The notes: generated by a model not told the origin, from the sequence alone. DNA of 64,000 nucleotides from Rhodopirellula sp. SM50 (GCF_002289565.1 NZ_NTFY01000014.1:1-64000), one strand, 5' to 3'. Numbered from the stretch's first letter, positions 43,801-55,300 are shown. Numbers and translations are program-made.

Positions 43801-46800
43801 GATTCGGATTCGCCATCAGAGTGAATGAAGGCGGATCGTTGACCGGGAGGACGGTCACCAAGAAGGATTGGGTCGTGGTATCGACGCCGCCATTGACGCG
43901 ACCGCCGCTATCTTTGAGCGTTACCGTCACCGGCACGCTACCGGACCGGTTCGGATTGGGAGTAAACGTTAACGTCCCAGCCGCATCGATCGTCGGTTGA
44001 GTCGTGAAGAACGACGGATCCGACGCCGTCACGACCAGCGGATCTCGAGTCTGCGAATCTTCATCCGCACCACCACCATTACCGATTCCGGTCAGAAAAC
44101 CCGTGACCGTCATCTCTCCATCATCTTGCTTGGCCGACGCCTCGGCCGTCAGCTCAAACACCGGCGGATCATTGACCGGCAACACCGTCACCGTAAACAA
44201 CCGCTCAAAAATCCCATCATCTTCGCCACCGAACACACCGTCGGCACCGGCATCGGTCGCCCGAACCGTTAGCACCGCGATCCCATTGGAATCGGGGACT
44301 GGCGCGTAAAGAAACGAAGTCGACGTTCCACCGGCGAACGACAGCAAGCCAGGAGAAGGAATCAGCGACGGATTGTCACTCGTCACCGTAAACTGCAACT
44401 CTGGCCCGTCCGCGCGACCCTTGGCGATTCCGCTGATCGAAACCGACTGTTCTCCGGCATCTTCGAGCACGGGCAGTAGGGCCGCGATCGGATCAAATCT
44501 CGGAGGCAAGAGTGCCGGTTTGACGCTGAAATCGAGTCCCGCGACCTGATTCAGTCCCGTCAATTGAACCCGGTGCGCCCCGTTGACCAGCTGGTTGCTC
44601 AGCACATGCAACGTGTCGGTCAACCGAGGAACGGCGACAATGTCGATGGTTCCACGACCTCCGGGACCCGAGGTGTCTTGATCAAAGTTGGCCAGAGTCA
44701 ATGGCATGCGTTGCGCTAACGCGACCTGCCCCAAACCGATGCCTTCAAGTGGTTGGAATGATGTGGTTCCGGGCGTGACGGTGATGTTTCGAAAGATCGA
44801 AATATTCCGATCCAGCAGGTTGCTGGCGACCAGATCCATGTCGTTGTCGTTGTCGATGTCGGCAACTGCGAGATCAAGTGCACCGCTGGAAGTCCCCAGC
44901 GTTTGGTCTTGCAAGGTAAACGAACCGTCGCCGTTGTTGGTGAGAATGGAAATTGAATTCGATGCAAAGTTCGTGACGGCCAGATCGAGTCGGTTGGAGG
45001 CATCGCCATCGAAATCAGCGACCACGAGATCAGCCGGGAAAGCACCGACTTCATAGACAGCGGGAGTCAGACTGAGTTCGCCCGCGCTATTCCCTTCAAG
45101 AATACGAACATCGCCAAACGGCGTGCTTCCCGAGGGCGTCGCGTGTACAACGGCGACGTCCAAACTCGCATCACCAGTCAGATCACCGGCAACGATTGCG
45201 ACCGGATCGATTCCGCCGGTGGGGATCGGCTGCCCGGCGCTAAACGCACCGTCGCCATCGTTGGACAAGATTTGAATTGAACGATCCGCTTTGTTGACAA
45301 CCACCAGATCCGACGCGCCGACATCACCGGAAACCGGAGCGGCGACCAGGTCAATCGGCTCTTGCCCGACGGCGACGTTGCTGAGCGAATCAAAACCTGC
45401 GCCGTTGAAATCAGTGAAAATCGTTACGTTACTGGAAAAATTATTGACCACGGCCAGATCGATCGCGGTGTCTGTTCCGTTAAATTGCCCAGCAATGATC
45501 GACACGGGACCTCCACCGCTCGCTGCCAGATCAACGTCGATCTTCTGGGAAGAGAATCCGCCATGTTGATCATTCAAGCGAATACTGATTTGATTTGCTT
45601 CGGCGAGCGCGACGGCGATATCCGGAAAGCCGTCGGCGTTGAAGTCGGCATGAATGATCGACTGAGGATTCCCGAACGGTCGGATTTGATCGAACAGCGG
45701 ATAGGTCTCCAAGTCGAATGCGTTGCCTAGCGGCGCTTGGTGGACAAAATCACCATCCAATAGCGTGGAGACGGCGACGACACTCGCGCCCAAGTGATCG
45801 ATCCTGTAGCTTCCATCGGCGGCCGTCTCAACGGCAGGTTCATTGGGATCACGAACGCCGCGGTTGGCCTGGTCCAAATAAACCACCGCATTGGCGAGGG
45901 GCGAATCGATGCCGGGATCGTAGACCTCGTTTCCGTTATTGTCTTCAAACAACCGACCGCTGACCGCCGAACTGCTCGACTGACCGGTGCCACTGACACG
46001 ACGAAACGCAAAGTCACGTCCGGCGACTTCGCCTCCGGCTGGGAGAAAGATCTTCCAGGCAAAGTTATCATTCTCGCCCGGTGCAATCTGCTCCCAACTG
46101 GCCGGAGCATCGACACCGATGATGTGGTCACGATAGGCCGGAACCGAATCGAACTGATAAGTACCGTCGGCTTGCGAAAGCGTCGAGATCTCCCCTTCGT
46201 CTAGCTGCCCGTTGGCGTTCTCGTCCAAAAACACGGTCCAATTCGTGAAAAGACGTTCGCCCTGATCAAAGATCCCGTTCGCGACGGAGTCCTCATAAAG
46301 CTGTCCAGAAATGCTTCCGGGGTTCGGGAGCAAACCGATGTTGAAATCCTCGATTCTCTCGCCGGGCGAGACAAACCGGCCCACGGTAAATCCATCCAAA
46401 GGATTAGGAGCGAAGAACACGTCCAGTTTATCGTTAACATCGTCAACAACCAGGTTGGACGCATACGATTCAAACGCGATGGTTCGGCCGTCATTCGTAA
46501 ATGAAGCCGTTGTGAAAAAGCTGTTATGCGCATCGCTTTGTGTACCATTTGCCGCGACGCTGGCAATCTTCGTTTGTCCAGTCGTCAAATCATGGACAAA
46601 AAGATCGACCGATGCGTTTAAGTCGCTAGGAACAAGATTGTCGGCATATGAAGCGAATGCAACATATTGGGCATTGGGACTGATCGTTTGATTTCGGATC
46701 GGTCCATTGATGCCTCCACCGCCGACCCCTTGACTCACCAAACTCAGCTGATCTGTCTCTCGATCAAAGACGTACAGACGAGGCGCGAGCGGCGCACCGG

Positions 46801-49800
46801 TGGAACCGGAGAGGAAACTGACGTAACGCCCGTCTCGGCTGATCGAAGGCTGCGTGCCATGATCCCCTGCTTCTTGCCCATCGGCTGAACTAACGCGTTC
46901 AATCGTCCCCGTCTCACGGTTAAAGACATACACATCACTCAATCCGTTTGTGTCCTCAGCAACAAGGCCGTCGTACGATGTGAAAACCACGTATGTTCCG
47001 TCTTTGCTGATTTTGGCTTCACCGCCATTTGCCGGATCCCCCTCAATGTCACGGCTAATTAAGTCCGTCAATCCCGTGCTTCGATCAAAGAGGTAAACAC
47101 CTCCGCCAAACCGTTCGGAGTAAACGACGAATCTCCCGTCACCACTGATCGAAGGCTCGATTCCGAGACCTACTTCAACTTCGAAACTGTTGGGACTCGC
47201 ATCAGGAGGGACCATGCTGACGTCGACTAGTCGAATCGAACGCTGGCCTTCGATGCTGCCGTATCGTTCAAAAACGACAATTTGTCCGTCATCGCTGACG
47301 TCTGGGTGAAGGACTTCAACCTCGGCGCCATTTGATTGTCGCGTTGTGCCAAGTGCGACTAACTTGACCAAATTTTGTTCTCGGTCGTAATGAAAAAGTG
47401 ATCCAGTGTTAAAAACAAACTGTGTTTCAAGAAATGTAAGATAGGGGTGAAGATTGCGCTCAGTGGATTTGAAAACCACGATGCTCGCATCGAAGTTGAC
47501 GACGGGGGCGCTTGCTCCTTGATCCAATTGCTCACCACCGAGCGTCAATCGCGAGATTTCCGCCTCGGACAAACGCCATCGCCCATCACCCTCCACATCA
47601 ACTTCAAGATATCCCGGTGAGACGTCACCGAAATCGAACCGTCCATTCTCATCAACCAAAGGAGTCGACGGATCATCTCTACTGGTCTGCAACTGAAGGT
47701 TTCCGATGGCAGAGCCGCTGGCGGAAACGGGAAAGTTGGCAACGCCGGGTTCGAATCGGTCTTGCACTTGGTTCTGGTTCGAATCGAAGTAGATCGTGCC
47801 CCTGGCCGATCCGATTTTAGCTTCCACCGCCCCAAGGTCCCCGTCGCCGCGTGCAGTTCCGAATTGGTCAATGGTCCCCTGAGAGTCCGCAGTTGCCGCG
47901 TCGATCCCCGGATGTAACCCCAGCAAGAGATGCGCCGGTGGAGCACTTCCACGCCGCTCCAGGGAACTGAATCTTTCCGAACCGAGATCGTCCGAGGTTA
48001 GTGAATTCGTCGAATTCACATGATTCGAATCGATGTCCAGCACTTCGTTCGCGGTGACCAGCGAATTCTCGACCCGCACATCTCCCGCTACGGCATAGCG
48101 ACTGCCCGACGTCTGCGCAATGGTGACGTGACTCGCATGGATTTGCGAAATGGTCGGCGCAAATATCGTGGGCGATTCGATCGTGCCAAGTTCTCGGTCG
48201 ACCACGAAAATGTCTTGCGCTCCGTTGGAGTCATTGGCCACCAAATTAACGGCAGACGACAGGAACGTTACGAAGCGTCCATCGTCGCTGATCGAAGGCG
48301 TATCGCTAGAGCCGTTTGCCTGTTCACCCGACGCACTCATATTGATACGTTCTACGGTTTGCGTCTGGCGGTCATAGACGAAAATGTCAGATGCTTGGTT
48401 TGTATCCTCGGCAACCAAGTTGTCGGCGCTGCTGGCGAATACCAGGAACCGGCCGTTTCCACTGATCGACAGTGACGTCAGTTGATCGCTCAGTTCCGTT
48501 GGATCAGGAAGGGATGTTTCCTCTTGCGCCCCGGATGCAATCTCGAAGATTGCCACCTCGTACCCGTCTTGATCGAGACTCACAAGAGTTGAGCCGCTAT
48601 CGTCCAGACTTGGAGCCCGAAAGTCGGTTCCATTGCTCTGGACCTCCAAGATCCACTCATCCGTTTCCACGCCCCGTACTACAATACTCGAATTATCGGG
48701 ATTCCGTGTGGCGTAGACCGTCCCGTCGCCACTGATCGCGGGATCAAGCCCCGGTAACGGACGGTGACGACTGTTGCTAATCGTGTGTATCGCGGAAAAG
48801 GTCGAACCTTGACTCGTCTGTACGTTGTACACCAGCCGTGATCCGTCTGACGTCAAGAATGAGTCAGAGCCCATACTGGTTGTTTCAATGGGCGGTCCTA
48901 TCGGCAATAGATCTGCGGTCTGCCGATCATTGACGACGATTTCGTAATCTTGTCCAAAATCCGGAAAAAGGTTGGAAGCAGATGATGAGAATGAGACGTA
49001 ACGACCATCGTCATTGATCGCCGGATCAAAGGAACTCCCGTCGCCGGCTACTCCGGAATCACTTTGCGAAATGCGCTCGAAAAGCCCGCTGAGCCGGTCA
49101 TACAGGAGCACCTGCGATCTGAACGGCGGAGCATCGACGCCGATCAGTGCTGACGCCTGTGTTGCAAAGGCAATGTATCGTCCGTCTCCACTGATGACGG
49201 GATCATAACTATTTGTGTCGCCTATACCCGAGATATCTCGCTTGCCGTTGTAGATTGCTCCCTGTCCACCGTGGTTTGCAGAGAACGTTGTACTATCGAC
49301 GTTAAGGTCGCGGTCCGAATGCGAGTGAAGCCCTCCGCCTTCGTTGTTCGTCAGAGCGCTCTGCGAGATGATTCCCTCGGCAACGCCCCCAAAAAAGATG
49401 CCGCCGCCGAAGTTCGATTCGTTCTCGTCGATCCAAGTTCTGCGAATTTCGGCAACACCATCCCAGACAGCAATACCGCCACCGCGGATTGGACGCGTTG
49501 CTGAAACTCCCAACGCCACGTTGCCTTGGACGTTCGAGTCGGTCACCGTGAGCGAGCCTGCAGACAAGATACCGCCGCCGCCTTGATCGGGCGGCGAAAC
49601 GCCTCCCGTCACTGTCACGCGAGCAAGATCCAATGCCCCACCTGGATGTACTTTGAAGACACGGTCAAACGACTGTGCATCAATGACGGTGAAGTCGTTG
49701 AGACTGCCAATGATCGTGATATCTCCGGTGATGTCAAAGTCGCCCGTCGTCTCGTCGGACCAACCGGTGTTGTTCTCAATTGACGCGATAAACAGGTCCG

Positions 49801-52132
49801 GATCCGGATACGGATACGTCGAATCGGGGTCGGGCTGATGGGGAATATCGATCGTATAACGACCTTCTTCCAAAATAATCGTCATCGGGTTCACAGACGC
49901 ATTGGCTGTCGCGATCGCCTCGCGTAGCGAACCGCCGCCTGGAGTGTCTGAGAATGAATCGATATACAGGACGCTCGGGTCGTCTTCGATGCGAACGTTG
50001 AACGACCCCAGTTCCAACAACGCGATCGATTGGTTGGCAGTGCTGTCTTGAATGATTCCGGGAACGGTTGTGATCCGGTAGTCGCCAAAGTCGAGTGCGT
50101 CCCAAGTACCACCAGGAGCCGAGGCGACAAACGTTGCCTGCACCTTCGTGCCGTTTTGCAAGATCGAACTCGGTTTCAGTGCGACGTCCGGCGAATCAGC
50201 GGGCCCCCACGATCGTGTGACTTCGATGGATCCATCTCCAATGGTAGACAGGTCAATCCCATCTCGATGATCGAATTCCACCACAAACTCTGTCGACGCA
50301 CCGCCCGATGTCTTGATGCTTTGGCGAGACACAAGCCTCGCAGTGGGCGTGAAAACATTCGCCTTGATCGCTGCCGCACTCTCGAGACGCCCACCGGAGG
50401 ACACGACCGAACTGCCGCCGGGAAACGCCTCAGCCGAGCCCAAAATCGCTTCACGAATTTCAGCTACACTCGCACTCGGCAATGCCGACCAGATCAACGC
50501 CGCCGTCGCGGAAACATGCGGCGTGGCCATGCTGGTTCCGTTGGCGGGGGCAAAGACGCCTCCCGGAAGTGTGCTTCTGACGCCCACGCCGGGGGCGGCA
50601 ATGTCGGCAGAATCCGAACCGTAGTTACTGAACGTCGCCAGCGCGTTGCCCGAGGCGGAAAGTGCTGAGACCGCGATCACGTTGTCGACGTCGTAGCTGG
50701 CCGGGAAGAACGGCACCGAATCGTTATCGACACCATTGCCGAGCAGGTTGCCGTTGCCCGCCGCAGCGACGAACAATATTCCTTCGTCACCCAACGCGTC
50801 GATCGCAGTTTCAAATGCCTGCTCGAATCCTCCCGGTTGCCCCCAGCTGTTGTTCAAAACTCGGACGCCCGCGCCACGCTCGACGCGGCCGTCATCGCCA
50901 ATCGTCAAGTCGGCCCGCATCGCTCTGGCATAGTTGATCGCGCGAATCGCGGCCGCCGCATCGGACTGGTTGTTGTTGTCCAGAATTCGCAACGACATCA
51001 GCGACGTCTGCCAGTTCAACCCCGTCACCCCAAATCCATTGTCGCCGACGGCGCCGATCGTACCCGCGACGTGAGTGCCGTGCCCGAGAGGATCAAGTGG
51101 GCGATTGCTGGGAAATGGATCGTCATTGCCGGCGCGGAAATTGACACCAAACAAGTCATCGAAAAACGTGTTGCCGTCGGTATCACGGCCGTCCGCCCAG
51201 CTGACATCTTCCAGCAGATCAACCACGTCGATACGGCCGTTTAGATTTCTGTCCTCGACGAAGTCCGCATTCGGGCCGCTGTCGAACGGTGTCGCTGTCG
51301 TCATCTGTGCGACACTTGCCGGGTGTCCCGTCGACGCGATGACGATTCCGGAAGCGGTTCGCTGAAGATTATTCAGATCGTAAAACGTGATCAGCTGGTC
51401 GTTGTCGATGTCGACCAACTGTTCACGAAACGCGGCGGGAATCTCGCCCTGATTGAGCCAGACGTTCAAGAATAAATCGGGATGCGTCGCATCGATTCCG
51501 CTGTCGACCACACCGACAACCGTTTGACTGCTGCCGATCGATTCGTCCCAGGCCTCGGATGCAGAGACACGCTCCAGACCGGGAAGAAGGCCTCCGGAAA
51601 ACTCCGGGTCGTTGGGGACAGTCGCTTGTCCCTGGACCAAGGAGTTCAGACTGAAACTTTCGATGCGGTCGTCGCTTGCCAAAACCGACTCAACGTCTTC
51701 GATCGTCACGCCCTCGCCGCGCAGCAGCAGCAATCCGCGAGTACCAAGTCCGCTGATGACCGTCATGTCGACCGTAGCGCGATCGAACCAGTCATCGATC
51801 GCGCTGACAGACGACAGTTGCTCGGTAACTGATGTGGTGAGTCCCGCGATCCACTCCGAAGCGACGAGCGGATGAGGGCCCATCCGATCTTGTGACAGTT
51901 CTTCAGACGGCGAAGTCGCCTGCGCAGCGATCTGTTCGCCTCGCAGACGCGGAACCTCATCAAACGACTCGAACCAAGCCCAGGGATTGGCCGCCAGCAA
52001 GTGTCGCGGCTCGAGTGGCTCAAACTGTGGGCGGAGAACCTTTCCAACGCTTGCCCCCAAAGCGCTTCGCCGAATCTCCCGCACCTTGCATTGGGGGGCA
52101 CCCCGCAATGATTGGTGTTTCTTGCTCATCAA
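40880..52132 (-). CDS. Giant secreted subtilisin-family protease with multidomain tail and dockerin
   Basis: 3750 aa, exported. N-terminus FEPLEPRHLLAANPW is the LEPRxLL motif. An inhibitor-like region (about 110-170) precedes an S8 domain with intact triad: Asp210 (VVGVVDSGIDATHPDL), His351 (LGHGTHVAGTIG) and Ser534 (NGTSMATPHVS), oxyanion Asn460. A GSLREAIATAN (CSLREA-type) beta-helix region follows near 760. Two long blocks of PD40/TolB-like propeller repeats follow (SGDGRYIAFATQAS, SDDGQIVVFERYGS and kin), along with SdrD-B-like linkers (GTIYFDSNQNQVQDRFEPG) and FG-GAP/VCBS repeats (DFNADGFPDIAVALAE). Then come cadherin-like domains (VTVLPVNDPP), about seven Ig-like repeats of about 90 aa and a dockerin type I (DVDGNGSVTPIDALRVINAL, DVNGDLRLTTLDALIVINEL). 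No cohesin gene is seen. It is divergent from the kinase at 52348. Confidence 0.93.
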   Translation of the reverse strand: MMSKKHQSLRGAPQCKVREIRRSALGASVGKVLRPQFEPLEPRHLLAANPWAWFESFDEVPRLRGEQIAAQATSPSEELSQDRMGPHPLVASEWIAGLTTSVTEQLSSVSAIDDWFDRATVDMTVISGLGTRGLLLLRGEGVTIEDVESVLASDDRIESFSLNSLVQGQATVPNDPEFSGGLLPGLERVSASEAWDESIGSSQTVVGVVDSGIDATHPDLFLNVWLNQGEIPAAFREQLVDIDNDQLITFYDLNNLQRTASGIVIASTGHPASVAQMTTATPFDSGPNADFVEDRNLNGRIDVVDLLEDVSWADGRDTDGNTFFDDLFGVNFRAGNDDPFPSNRPLDPLGHGTHVAGTIGAVGDNGFGVTGLNWQTSLMSLRILDNNNQSDAAAAIRAINYARAMRADLTIGDDGRVERGAGVRVLNNSWGQPGGFEQAFETAIDALGDEGILFVAAAGNGNLLGNGVDNDSVPFFPASYDVDNVIAVSALSASGNALATFSNYGSDSADIAAPGVGVRSTLPGGVFAPANGTSMATPHVSATAALIWSALPSASVAEIREAILGSAEAFPGGSSVVSSGGRLESAAAIKANVFTPTARLVSRQSIKTSGGASTEFVVEFDHRDGIDLSTIGDGSIEVTRSWGPADSPDVALKPSSILQNGTKVQATFVASAPGGTWDALDFGDYRITTVPGIIQDSTANQSIALLELGSFNVRIEDDPSVLYIDSFSDTPGGGSLREAIATANASVNPMTIILEEGRYTIDIPHQPDPDSTYPYPDPDLFIASIENNTGWSDETTGDFDITGDITIIGSLNDFTVIDAQSFDRVFKVHPGGALDLARVTVTGGVSPPDQGGGGILSAGSLTVTDSNVQGNVALGVSATRPIRGGGIAVWDGVAEIRRTWIDENESNFGGGIFFGGVAEGIISQSALTNNEGGGLHSHSDRDLNVDSTTFSANHGGQGAIYNGKRDISGIGDTNSYDPVISGDGRYIAFATQASALIGVDAPPFRSQVLLYDRLSGLFERISQSDSGVAGDGSSFDPAINDDGRYVSFSSSASNLFPDFGQDYEIVVNDRQTADLLPIGPPIETTSMGSDSFLTSDGSRLVYNVQTSQGSTFSAIHTISNSRHRPLPGLDPAISGDGTVYATRNPDNSSIVVRGVETDEWILEVQSNGTDFRAPSLDDSGSTLVSLDQDGYEVAIFEIASGAQEETSLPDPTELSDQLTSLSISGNGRFLVFASSADNLVAEDTNQASDIFVYDRQTQTVERINMSASGEQANGSSDTPSISDDGRFVTFLSSAVNLVANDSNGAQDIFVVDRELGTIESPTIFAPTISQIHASHVTIAQTSGSRYAVAGDVRVENSLVTANEVLDIDSNHVNSTNSLTSDDLGSERFSSLERRGSAPPAHLLLGLHPGIDAATADSQGTIDQFGTARGDGDLGAVEAKIGSARGTIYFDSNQNQVQDRFEPGVANFPVSASGSAIGNLQLQTSRDDPSTPLVDENGRFDFGDVSPGYLEVDVEGDGRWRLSEAEISRLTLGGEQLDQGASAPVVNFDASIVVFKSTERNLHPYLTFLETQFVFNTGSLFHYDREQNLVKLVALGTTRQSNGAEVEVLHPDVSDDGQIVVFERYGSIEGQRSIRLVDVSMVPPDASPNSFEVEVGLGIEPSISGDGRFVVYSERFGGGVYLFDRSTGLTDLISRDIEGDPANGGEAKISKDGTYVVFTSYDGLVAEDTNGLSDVYVFNRETGTIERVSSADGQEAGDHGTQPSISRDGRYVSFLSGSTGAPLAPRLYVFDRETDQLSLVSQGVGGGGINGPIRNQTISPNAQYVAFASYADNLVPSDLNASVDLFVHDLTTGQTKIASVAANGTQSDAHNSFFTTASFTNDGRTIAFESYASNLVVDDVNDKLDVFFAPNPLDGFTVGRFVSPGERIEDFNIGLLPNPGSISGQLYEDSVANGIFDQGERLFTNWTVFLDENANGQLDEGEISTLSQADGTYQFDSVPAYRDHIIGVDAPASWEQIAPGENDNFAWKIFLPAGGEVAGRDFAFRRVSGTGQSSSSAVSGRLFEDNNGNEVYDPGIDSPLANAVVYLDQANRGVRDPNEPAVETAADGSYRIDHLGASVVAVSTLLDGDFVHQAPLGNAFDLETYPLFDQIRPFGNPQSIIHADFNADGFPDIAVALAEANQISIRLNDQHGGFSSQKIDVDLAASGGGPVSIIAGQFNGTDTAIDLAVVNNFSSNVTIFTDFNGAGFDSLSNVAVGQEPIDLVAAPVSGDVGASDLVVVNKADRSIQILSNDGDGAFSAGQPIPTGGIDPVAIVAGDLTGDASLDVAVVHATPSGSTPFGDVRILEGNSAGELSLTPAVYEVGAFPADLVVADFDGDASNRLDLAVTNFASNSISILTNNGDGSFTLQDQTLGTSSGALDLAVADIDNDNDMDLVASNLLDRNISIFRNITVTPGTTSFQPLEGIGLGQVALAQRMPLTLANFDQDTSGPGGRGTIDIVAVPRLTDTLHVLSNQLVNGAHRVQLTGLNQVAGLDFSVKPALLPPRFDPIAALLPVLEDAGEQSVSISGIAKGRADGPELQFTVTSDNPSLIPSPGLLSFAGGTSTSFLYAPVPDSNGIAVLTVRATDAGADGVFGGEDDGIFERLFTVTVLPVNDPPVFELTAEASAKQDDGEMTVTGFLTGIGNGGGADEDSQTRDPLVVTASDPSFFTTQPTIDAAGTLTFTPNPNRSGSVPVTVTLKDSGGRVNGGVDTTTQSFLVTVLPVNDPPSFTLMANPNQSVLQTAGPQTVNDFVASFLPGGGPDEASQTVSDYIVSVDTPGIFSVLPDLSNSGVLTFTPAIDRSGVATVSVQVRDSGGQANGGNDLSATQTFVISVEEIPDTTPPMPVLSTPGIDSLTNQTTFTVDVDFGEPVTDFTLHDVTVSSGTTSAFSDHGGGMFSFHYSGSDGSVTFGIAADVAADLSGNSNVASQPWTRTIDSQGMTPTLSSTEPNPSNAASFVVAIDFTEAATGFTLSDLTVLGGTASNLIAIDETTGKYDVTITPSADGIVTVILPANSARDTAGNGNMTGLPLARTVDKTAPIAALSTNQPALTNQASFNVIADFGEAIIGLQQSSLVVSGGEVGELQMISDQRYSWTITAANGTVEISLPADSVTDDAGNSNANSNTISLTVDTSTIVPLLATTAPLIVTDDTFDISIDFGKAVLGFDINDVLVSHAIAGDLVVVDESVGKYAATITPVSDGVVNVTVPAAAAMDVAGNANEASNSITRQIDRIAPSATLAFLASSPGQTSREVEIAFSEAVSGFEPDDLEVSGGTVGSLVRNLNDTVYRVLVNPTADGDLTVDLPADRVQDFAGLGNTAATTIVTTVDISQPTPTIAAAPSTMVGDYEIVITFDESVTGLSVNDFQVSNGILSNLSGDADEYTATVTALIEGDVTISLPEERVVDSAGNRNIESNILRLTHRYVDSIVLQGDGEVVDMTAYDETILSTVETIDIRGAGDNSIVLDVEKITRLTPNQTLMVIANRGDAVTFDDGWTFDSVQIVDEMLQRVFTNGPATIVLIGPDGWTHPILSTDVDGNGSVTPIDALRVINALERGQVFDDAGVLVDPATADPNAFAFYDVNGDLRLTTLDALIVINELARLESESEGEQVAVSFIHPLPWAGDGEPIADIEDRGGHITQIKSELLSGENAEESMPASDRFGDSLSESIYSGDVERTMDDDRSNALKPIDQALEVVQVWHDLDRSGGRGSR

Positions 52133-52347
52133 TCTTTCGTCGGTTTTCTGATCGTTTTGGTTAGTGCAGAATGGTGGAACGCCGCTTAGTGTAATAACTG
52201 CTCTCTAAATGGGGGGTCTGGGTATTGCGGGTTTTCGGCAAAAATCCGCGGAACCAAAAGAGACAAAATCGAAATGGCGGAAAACAAATCGTCTCGCGCC
52301 AGACGAGAACGCCCCGTTTCACCGGCCGAATTATTACCGGAGTTCCA

Positions 52348-55300
52348 ATGTTTGATTCTTCTCGATTGGCCGCCCAGGCATATCGACTCAACGAATCCCA
52401 ACGGGCCGACTGGGTGCGAAAGCACTGCCAGGGCGATCCGGTCAAAGAAGCGGAGCTGCGCGCCAAGCTGTCCGAGCTGGATCGGCTCTCGGCGACCCTC
52501 CCGCCGGGCGCGGTGCAAGCGGATCCGGATGAGACCGTGGATCCGGGCCGGACCCCTGACCGGATCGCAGCGACAAACGATGCGTTCTCGGTTGATTTCG
52601 AGGGGCCCGATGCTGATCAACCCACCTTGGACACAAGCTTTGATTGGGACCTCGGACCTGACGAACAGTTACAGGCAGAAGAGATCCTCGATCGCTTTGA
52701 ATCAGACTGTTCCAGTGACGAGATCCCGGACTGGTCATCGTATCTGCCAGCGGACCTCAGCGATTCGATCAAACGATATCTGGCCCACCATCTCGTGGTT
52801 TTGGACCTGACGTATCGCGACAAGAAAAAGCTGCCGATCGATTCGGATTCCTACCTCTCGCGCTTGCCCGAGTTCGAACGGGAGATTCGCGCCGCCATCA
52901 CACTTCGCCGGCAGGCGACAAAAACTCCGGTAATCCGTCGCGGCAACAGCGACGAAAACGAGCAACCTTCAACTGGTGATTGGCACAATCTCACGCCCGA
53001 CACGGCGGACGCGCGATACGTCCCGGGCAAGATGCACGCCAAAGGGGGACTTGGCGCAGTTTACCGCGGCCGTGACACCGAATTGGGCCGAACCGTCGCA
53101 CTCAAACGCATCTTATCCAAATACGAACACTTGCCGGAGTGCCGCGATCGTTTCGTTTTCGAAGCGGAAGTCACCGGCTCGCTGGAGCACCCCGGAATTG
53201 TTCCTATCTACGGGCTGTGCACCTACGAAGACGGAAAGCCGTACTATGCGATGCGATTCATTCGCGGCCGAAGCTTCGGCAGTGCGATCACAGAGTTTCA
53301 TCGACAGCATTCTCCATTAACGGCGGACGCATTCGACTCCCGAGCCTTTCGCGGTCTGCTTCGCAGATTGATTGAGTGCTGCAACGCCATGCACTATGCC
53401 CATGAGCGTGGCGTCGTCCATCGCGACCTGAAGCCCGACAATGTCATGCTGGGGCCCTATGGCGAAACCCTGGTGGTCGATTGGGGGCTTGCGATGATCC
53501 TGTGCGATGACAAATCAGCATCTGACACGGATCAAGACATCGACCATACGCCGCTTCTTTCTTCCAAAGGAAGCAACGTCAGTGAGGGAACAACCGTCGG
53601 CACACCCTCCTACATGAGCCCGGAACAGGCGAACGGAGTGCACCAACACTTGACTCGGGCAACCGATCTCTACGCATTGGGCGCGATCCTTTTTCGACTG
53701 ACCAGCAACAAGATCTGTGTCGACGGCGATACGCTGCTGGACGTGATTACCAATGTGCGTGATGGAAAGGTCCGAGATCTTCACGAAATCTTGCCGGTCG
53801 CCCCGAGAGCGATCGCGTCGATCTGCCGTCGTGCGATGGCCTTTCGTCCCTCTGACCGCTATCAAACGGCAGTCGAGTTGGCCGAGGACATTGACCGTTG
53901 GATGAACGACGAAGCCGTGCTGGCGCACGCCGAATTCGAGACCGTCCGTGAAAAAGCCGGACGGATGATCCGACGCTATCGAAGCTGGACGCTTTCCGCC
54001 GCGGTGGCGCTGATCGCGATCACGATCATCGCAATCGGTGCCAGCGTCTTCATCGAAAGGGCAAAGGCTCGAGAAGAAGTTGCGAAAGACCAGGCGGAGC
54101 GGTTCAAAGGCGAAGCCGTTGATCGCTATCGCCAATCACGTCAAGCCATTGATACATGGTTGGTCCAAAGTAACGATGCCTTGCAGTATTTTCCCGGGAC
54201 GCGTTCGGTGCGGGCACGGCTTCTAACGCTCGCGGCGGAAGAATACGAAGCCTTGGCTGGCGAACCCAGCGAAGACCCAGAGATCGAACTCGAACGTATT
54301 CGCGCGCTGATTCGGTTTGGCGATCTGCAGCAAACCAACACCGAGTACGAGAACGCACGCGAAACCTACACAAGGGCGATCAAGTCGATCGACAGCGTCC
54401 TGCGGGAGCAAAGAAGGCCAGATTTTCTCGCCGAGCGCGGCCATGCCACGTCTCGAATCGGACTCAGTTGGTCCGCCGAGGATCGGACGGAAAAAGCGAA
54501 ATTGGCTTTCACCTCCGCAATCGAACAACTCAATGCCGTTTCTGCACCGCATCCGACGTCCGTATCGCGATACCTTGCTGCAGCACATCTCAATTACGCC
54601 GAATCGGTTTTGCGACAAAACGACTTTGACAGGGCCGCCGAACATCTCGACGCAAGCATGGAAACGATCACGCGAATTGGGAACGCGAGCCAATCTCGCG
54701 ATACGATGACCAAGTCGCGGGCAACGGAGCTTCTTGCTCGCCTGATGCTCAGCCGGGGGGACCTGCAAGGTGCCATCGAACAACTGAACCGGGCGAGTGA
54801 TTCGATTCGAAAATTAGTCCACGACGAACCCGACCACCCCGAATTTGCCGATTCGCTGGCATCGCTGCTCATTCTCCGTGCCAGCATTGCCAGACAAATG
54901 GGGGATCAAAATCGAGAGCAAGACTCGCTGAGAGAAGCGGTTGATTTATACAAGCGGCTTCAGGCGGCGATCCCAGATCTACCGATCTACCAAGAAAACC
55001 TTGCGTTGACGTTAACCGACCTGGGGTTAATGCTTTACGAGCAACACCTTTGCGTGGATGCAAAGCCGTTGTTGGAAGAGTCGATCGCCTTGATGCAATC
55101 GCTTAGCCGGACCTACGGTTCTACGCTTCGGTATCGCGATACGATTGCAGCGACACAGGATGGATTGGGGCAAGTCTTGCGCGACCTTGGCGAAATGGCC
55201 GCGGCTCAAGAGCATTTAGCCGCCTCCCTGACCACGTATCAAGAATTGGTTGATGATGCCCCAGATTTGCCCGATTTCTACGAGCGGCTCGCGATTACCC

